From Isoetes engelmannii (lineage: Eukaryota > Streptophyta > Lycopodiopsida > Isoetales > Isoetaceae): a stretch of 21,050 bases of DNA. This document shows, one piece after another, positions 12,301-18,300 of the stretch. A program made the translations under genes and the position numbers. The stretch spans positions 1 through 21,050 of the forward strand of contig JAANSK020273935.1 in the NCBI GenBank assembly GCA_011763485.2, written 5' to 3'. The notes under the pieces are model-generated. The model ran no database searches and was not told where the DNA came from. It saw only the letters and a program-made list of their open reading frames with translations. Positions within the stretch are counted from its first letter, which is position 1; every line of letters starts with the position of its first letter.

Positions 12301-15300
12301 TAGCACCTACCATATCAAAAGAGGAGAATTTTAACGTTCACATAATGCCAGCATTGCCCTATTGGTCTTAATTCACAATCATGCCCTCTTTCTGCAACAT
12401 CCTTGTATATGATATATGACAACAGCACAAGACCCTCTCTCTCTCTCTCTCTAGATTATTATCTAGGATGAAGAGATAAGGTCCCTAATAGTCCTAGAGA
12501 GATACTCGATTGAGGGAAGAGAGAGAGTGACCTCATGCATCAAACGAATAAGTTGCAATATGAACATGTCTTGACGTAAATCGTCACCTTTCTTGAATAT
12601 AATGAACGTATGCTCATCCACACTATTATCAACGTTCTTAAAAGCAATGAATAGAGGAAGTTTCTTGGAACTCAAATATCGACACATTTCAACTTCTATT
12701 CCATGAACTTGGATACTGAAATATGTCAGTGAGAACTTATCAAATTGAGCTTCTAACTAGTACAATGTTACTAGAAGATTAGACGCAGTATTAGATAAAT
12801 ATTTCTGACCTAGAAAAATGCATTTTCTTAACCTCCATTTGGAATTTAGGTCTTTTAGGATTGTGTTATGCGTGTTGTTGAGGATAGGAAGACCTTGCAT
12901 CTAACGGGAGGGCAATAGGGTCGAATTTATGGAGTTTGGAAAGTAGCGAAAACAGTACAGCTTCTCGATCTTCTGGCTTTGCTATCTTTACTTGCTCGGC
13001 AATAACATTGAGATCTTGAACAAGCATCTCTTGCCTTAGAAGATGTCTCATAATACTGTCATCACAAGTTCTCTCAAACATAGCAAGTGCGTATTCAAGC
13101 TTCAGTGAAAAATATGGGATTCCTATACCAGCCTGCAAGAGACAATCTCCAGCAAGTTAGTCCTAGAAACCAATAGCACTGTTGAAAACTATCGCATTGT
13201 TTCCTCAACTTAATGTGCCAGTAAAACTCATGTGCAATTTCTGGGCTTGTTGATGATTTTGCAAGTAAGAATGTCAAAAGCGGGGATTGAAAAGTTGTCT
13301 CGTAGTGTATTGCCTGCATCAACTTAACAATGTCTGTCAGCAATATCACGTTAAATCTTGTTTTTTCAGCCATGATAAAGTAACATCACTCACAACTATA
13401 TAAATCATAATGCATGTAACAATCTCCTTAACAATTCAATATAGTACCTGAGTAAGTTGCATCATAATAGAGATGATAACAGAATCTGGGAGGAGTTGCA
13501 GCTGTTTTACAGCATATTCCCTCACTTTGGGATCTCCAAACTCGGGTCTTAGAAGCTGTATAAGCCAGATTATTGATCCCATAAACTTACAATTCAAGCA
13601 AATTGAAAAACTAATCACAATCACTGGTGCTGGATGTAGAATTGAGAGTACACACCATCACGTTCCACTCTAAAGACCAGTCTGACGTACTTGGTAACGT
13701 TGGGTCGTTTTTGGCTGATATTTAATTACCCCCTCACAGTTTGGATTATTAGAGCTAAGAGTGGCAAATATTCCTGATCCACGATTCAATTTTGGAACTT
13801 TAGCCATTATTAAATAACGATGTCAACCATGATTACCCTCTCAGGAATCAGGATTGCAAACAATTTCTTATTTCTCTTCTGCCATAAGTTCCTCCATTAC
13901 AAGGAGAATATGAATGAGCACTGCTAGAACACATTTAGCTTATGGGACTTATAGTGGGCTTCCTATTTCTATTCAGACAAAAAGGTGGATTAGCAGCATA
14001 CTTGTATTGCATCATATGGAGATATTGCTGTCCACTCATCCAACCACCTGAAAATTCTAAAATTGAAATAGTCAAAATTATACTTTTGGAGTAATTGTAT
14101 TCTTCTTTACGTAATTATGATGCAGAATGTGGTGGCAAGTTGTTAGAATATGACAAAGTATGCATTGAGGAGTTTATCTACTACAGCAAGAAACCCATAT
14201 TAAAGACACCATAAATGGTGGAGGCCAGTTGATTGTGCATGATCTTATCCATTGCAGACCAATCAATAAGCAGCAGATATTCTCACAAAGACCCAGTAAA
14301 GTGGTAGGGAATTTTTAGTGAGTTTGATATGGTCAATATGAGAAGAAAAAAATCCTGATTCTGTGCCTGAGACTAATCATAGGCACCACTATATATATGT
14401 TAATGAAATCAGATGTATCAATATCTACCATCAGAATCTCCACCATCACCATCATGTGTCCCGTTCCATCTTTCAATTGATTCTAAACATTCATATCAAC
14501 TTAGTCCAGTTGAAGTAATTATTTTAGTTAGAACTGGTTGGGAAAGTATAGTAATTAGCCTTGTATTATCCTTAAAGTAATACCTCTACTTGCCTATAAG
14601 CATCCATGGAATATGAATAGTTATCCCAAGGTACAGCACGAAGGAAACTTGGGAGGGCCTTGGGATTGTGACTAAGCGTAGACCGGTGCTGCCAAATTAG
14701 CTGTTTCTCTAAATTTGTTGGGGGTTCTGCTTTAGAAATAGCAAATGTCAATAGAATCGTAATATTTGAAACTATTATAACTTTGAGATTGTCATACCAA
14801 TCCCTATAACATTCACCATGCTGCATTCAGCATCGGGAAGCTGGTAATCCTCATCACCTGAAATATGGAAGCAATTCAAAGAAATCTCTTATACCAAAAA
14901 TGGAACCCCAAACATCAATGCACAAACTTCAATCAATTAGGGGCCCTGCAGTAGTAACCATGGATTAAGATAAGAAAGAATTAGAAGGGCAAGCCTCCTC
15001 TGCAAGTTACATAATGGATGCTTGCAGCACTGGTTGATATCCAACATCGTATTATCAGAAGGTCATGTTTGTCACTTAGGGCTGGCTATTTGAGCCTACA
15101 TTTGGAAGATCCTAAAAAGAAAATTTACACAATTTGCTAATTGCTTTAATCATGTTAAGTTAAGACAATGTGTAGCAGTGACAACTCACTTGAAATTTCA
15201 AATCCGCCATGATTTCTCCTACATTTCAAATTGATTGGAACCTGGAATTCATCAAGGGAAACCTTAAGGACTGCAGTGTACTGTTCCGAATCATTTTCGG

Positions 15301-18300
15301 GTATGGCTCCTGGAAGCAGCAGATAGAATCAGCTAGAGTTTGGAAAATACAGATGATCGCAAAATAAATTTATGGTGAATATTTGTAACTAGATACTGAC
15401 AATTTAGAAAAAAAATTAAAACAGAAAAAAAAAAGATGGTAAGAACCAAATAGAATTTATCCCAGCATACCACTTGTGGCCTGAAAAAACTGGAAACAGT
15501 TTGGGCTACATAGTTACATTTATCAATGACCCCGTACATACTTTTTGTTACAACCCTCAAGATAAATGGGAGTTACTAAAATGACTCCTAACCACAAAAC
15601 TGCAAATTACATCTCCGAGATTAATAGCCTGGACTATCTACTAAACGTCCCAATAATAAAATGGAACAAAGAAAGATGATCTTATTTGCAGGTTGACACC
15701 TTTGAACCAGAGTAGAAAAGATTAGATTCTTACCACATGCATAAGGAAGATAGTCATTCCAAAGGTGCAAATCTTTTTCCTTTGTAAACACTAGTCCAGA
15801 TTCACTGATGAAGTGGAAGTTTGCCCAACCTACCAATCTTGGTGGGAATATATATCTGCTTTCCAATTCGCTAGAGTACAGAGCAAAATTTAAAGAAGCT
15901 GCCTGTAAATCCTAGGTTAAGGAAGGGTCATAAAAGTCTCTATAGACACAGTACGTACCTCAGGTAAATTGAATAATGTTACTGGAAATATTAACAATTG
16001 GTTCCACTGAGGATTGCGACTTTTCAAAACAAAATTGGTTGATAATTCATATCTTGGAGACAAGCATTCTGCTCCATGATGTCTAATATAAGATTAAGGA
16101 AAATAGCCACAATTTCATTGCCCTTTTTGTTAAGATGGTATTGTTAAATATCATTGTCATCCAATATCGATCTCATGTTTAAAACCTAGCAATCTTCTAA
16201 CTCAGACAAAATATATGAACCTTAAAGTGGCTTCTCATGAAGTAAAATTTATTAAAATTTCATTAAGGACCCAATTGGACTTATTTTGCGTGAGGCTGTA
16301 AAAATGATCTCAACATCAAAAACTGGATACAGACGTACAACAATATGCATATAATGATCCGCATTAACCAACATATCCTCTTCAAGCCAGCATTCTAAGA
16401 CATGTACATGCAATAATGTTCTGTACAATATCCTGCAAGTAGCCTGCAGGAACAAAGGTGAAATAACTTGACGAGATTAGCAATCTCCTTTCAGCAAAAG
16501 GAAAAAAAATATTATTTGACTATGATATCCATAAGCGTTCAAACACCAGGATGGTAGAAAATAATACAGGGGGCAGAAAAGCGGTATAAGTGAAAACAGC
16601 AGGGCCCCCTTCTCTCATAACTGCTCCCTATCATAGAGAGGCCAAATAGAAAAGGCAAAAGACTCGTGGAATTCGAAAAACAAAGTAGAGCTTTCCTCGA
16701 TGCCATTTAAGTCTGGCATAGAAAATGGCATCATGAAGCTGGCTGGAAGTCAAGTAATATGCTTTCAGCTGGCTCAAGGGTGAAGAAACCATTGCGGGCT
16801 CAAAATTTATATTTTCTAAGATATGGCACCAGGATAGATTTGCACATTCCTCCATCTTTTAGAGGCAATAAAATAGGAAAGTAAGAAACAAGAGGAATTT
16901 TGCTATTAAACAAGAGGGCACTATGCTGCCACGTGGACGCAGCCCTTACTTGGACTTAGATGGTCTGCTTTTGCACAATACTTTCAGATGGACCTATGGA
17001 ACCTCATCATTATATCTTATTGTTATTCTTGGAGGAACATGGATAATAATTAGAACGTCCTTTCTTACCACAATTGAATTGGATTAGTGCCAGAAAGGAG
17101 GAAAGAAGCAATATTCCTTTCAAGACAGAGAAAGCTTTGTTGTGCTCCTTAAGTAGCCATGACTCAGCTGCTTTCCTGAATCTTCTTTGCTTCTCATTGA
17201 ATGCAGCAAATTATTCATCGCCGTGGTCAATGGCCTGAAAATGGTGCATCAACATGGGTTGCTAGCCTTATAAATGATGCTCAAGCCAATTCCAGGGAAT
17301 TGAACCCTGGTAACCCCTCTGGCATCCGCATTCCAGTAGGTTGGCCCAGTATCAAAAGTTATATCATAAAAGTAGGGTCCTCCGAATCCTATGCTTCAAG
17401 ACCTTAGGCAACACCTTCCTCAAAATTAGCAAGTAGCAATTAGACAAGCCATCATCCTCCAAACGCAGTCAATTGAAGTTTGGTCCAGTCTTTGAAGATC
17501 AGAGCTCAGTATTGAGAAAGTAACAAGTTGATGGCTTGTTCTCACCAATTCAGAGTCCATACATAATGTTCAGCAAGGAAATGATAACAATACCGTAGCT
17601 AAAAAGAAACCAACTGGTTAAACAAACTTACCTCTGGGTTTGATGGGGTCACACATAACTCAAAAGTGGACTTCTTTGGAACTAGCACCAGCTGAAGGCG
17701 TGCAACCCTTCTCTTTTGCATACATTCTTCAATATACCTTCAGATTCAAACAATTTAACTATTGCTTTGGAACGCCATTTAAGTAAAGAGCCCTGTGACT
17801 TACCTGTTATCACAAAGCTGAGCTTCTGAACACTCTCGTGTATCCAAGTACAAACCCAATCCAACCTGAAACAAGAACATTGAAAACTAAAAAGCTTACA
17901 ACCACATCACACAATCACCAAGTGAAAATGGAGCCAAAAATAGCTTCTTCACAGAAATAATAACTAATTTCTTTTCTATTTCTGCACGAGTCCTCCAATT
18001 TCACAACACATGCATTTCAAATAGAACACTTGACATACATCCTTTGCTATACCAGGGCCCTTACAGCTGCTGTGAACCTAACCATAGGGTGGTGGCACCA
18101 GCAAGTGTAGAGAAGAACACGAGTCTCTCCTGCAGAAATCCCTCGTGAGAATTTTAAGAGAAGATACGAAAAGCATGGCTGCATTCAACCAGTTACACTG
18201 TTCTTGATTTAATCCATCCTTTACTTTGTTATGACATAACCTTGTGACCAATGTTGTTGTAAATGTGGTTGTAAATCAGCCATGATTGCTTAATCTGCTT

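Noticed and set aside
13473-13673. Plus-strand 66-residue frame.
   Set aside because: It is the opposite-strand shadow of the helical-domain exon 13.
16631-16855. Minus-strand open frame MEECANLSW... as an extra exon between RBD and C2.
   Set aside because: No family motif, no clear donor in phase, and exons 5 and 6 already join in phase 0.
17201-17407. Plus-strand open frame of 68 residues.
   Set aside because: Lies in an intron of the minus-strand gene, with no domain; its sequence is better explained by a repeat with a B-box on the other strand.
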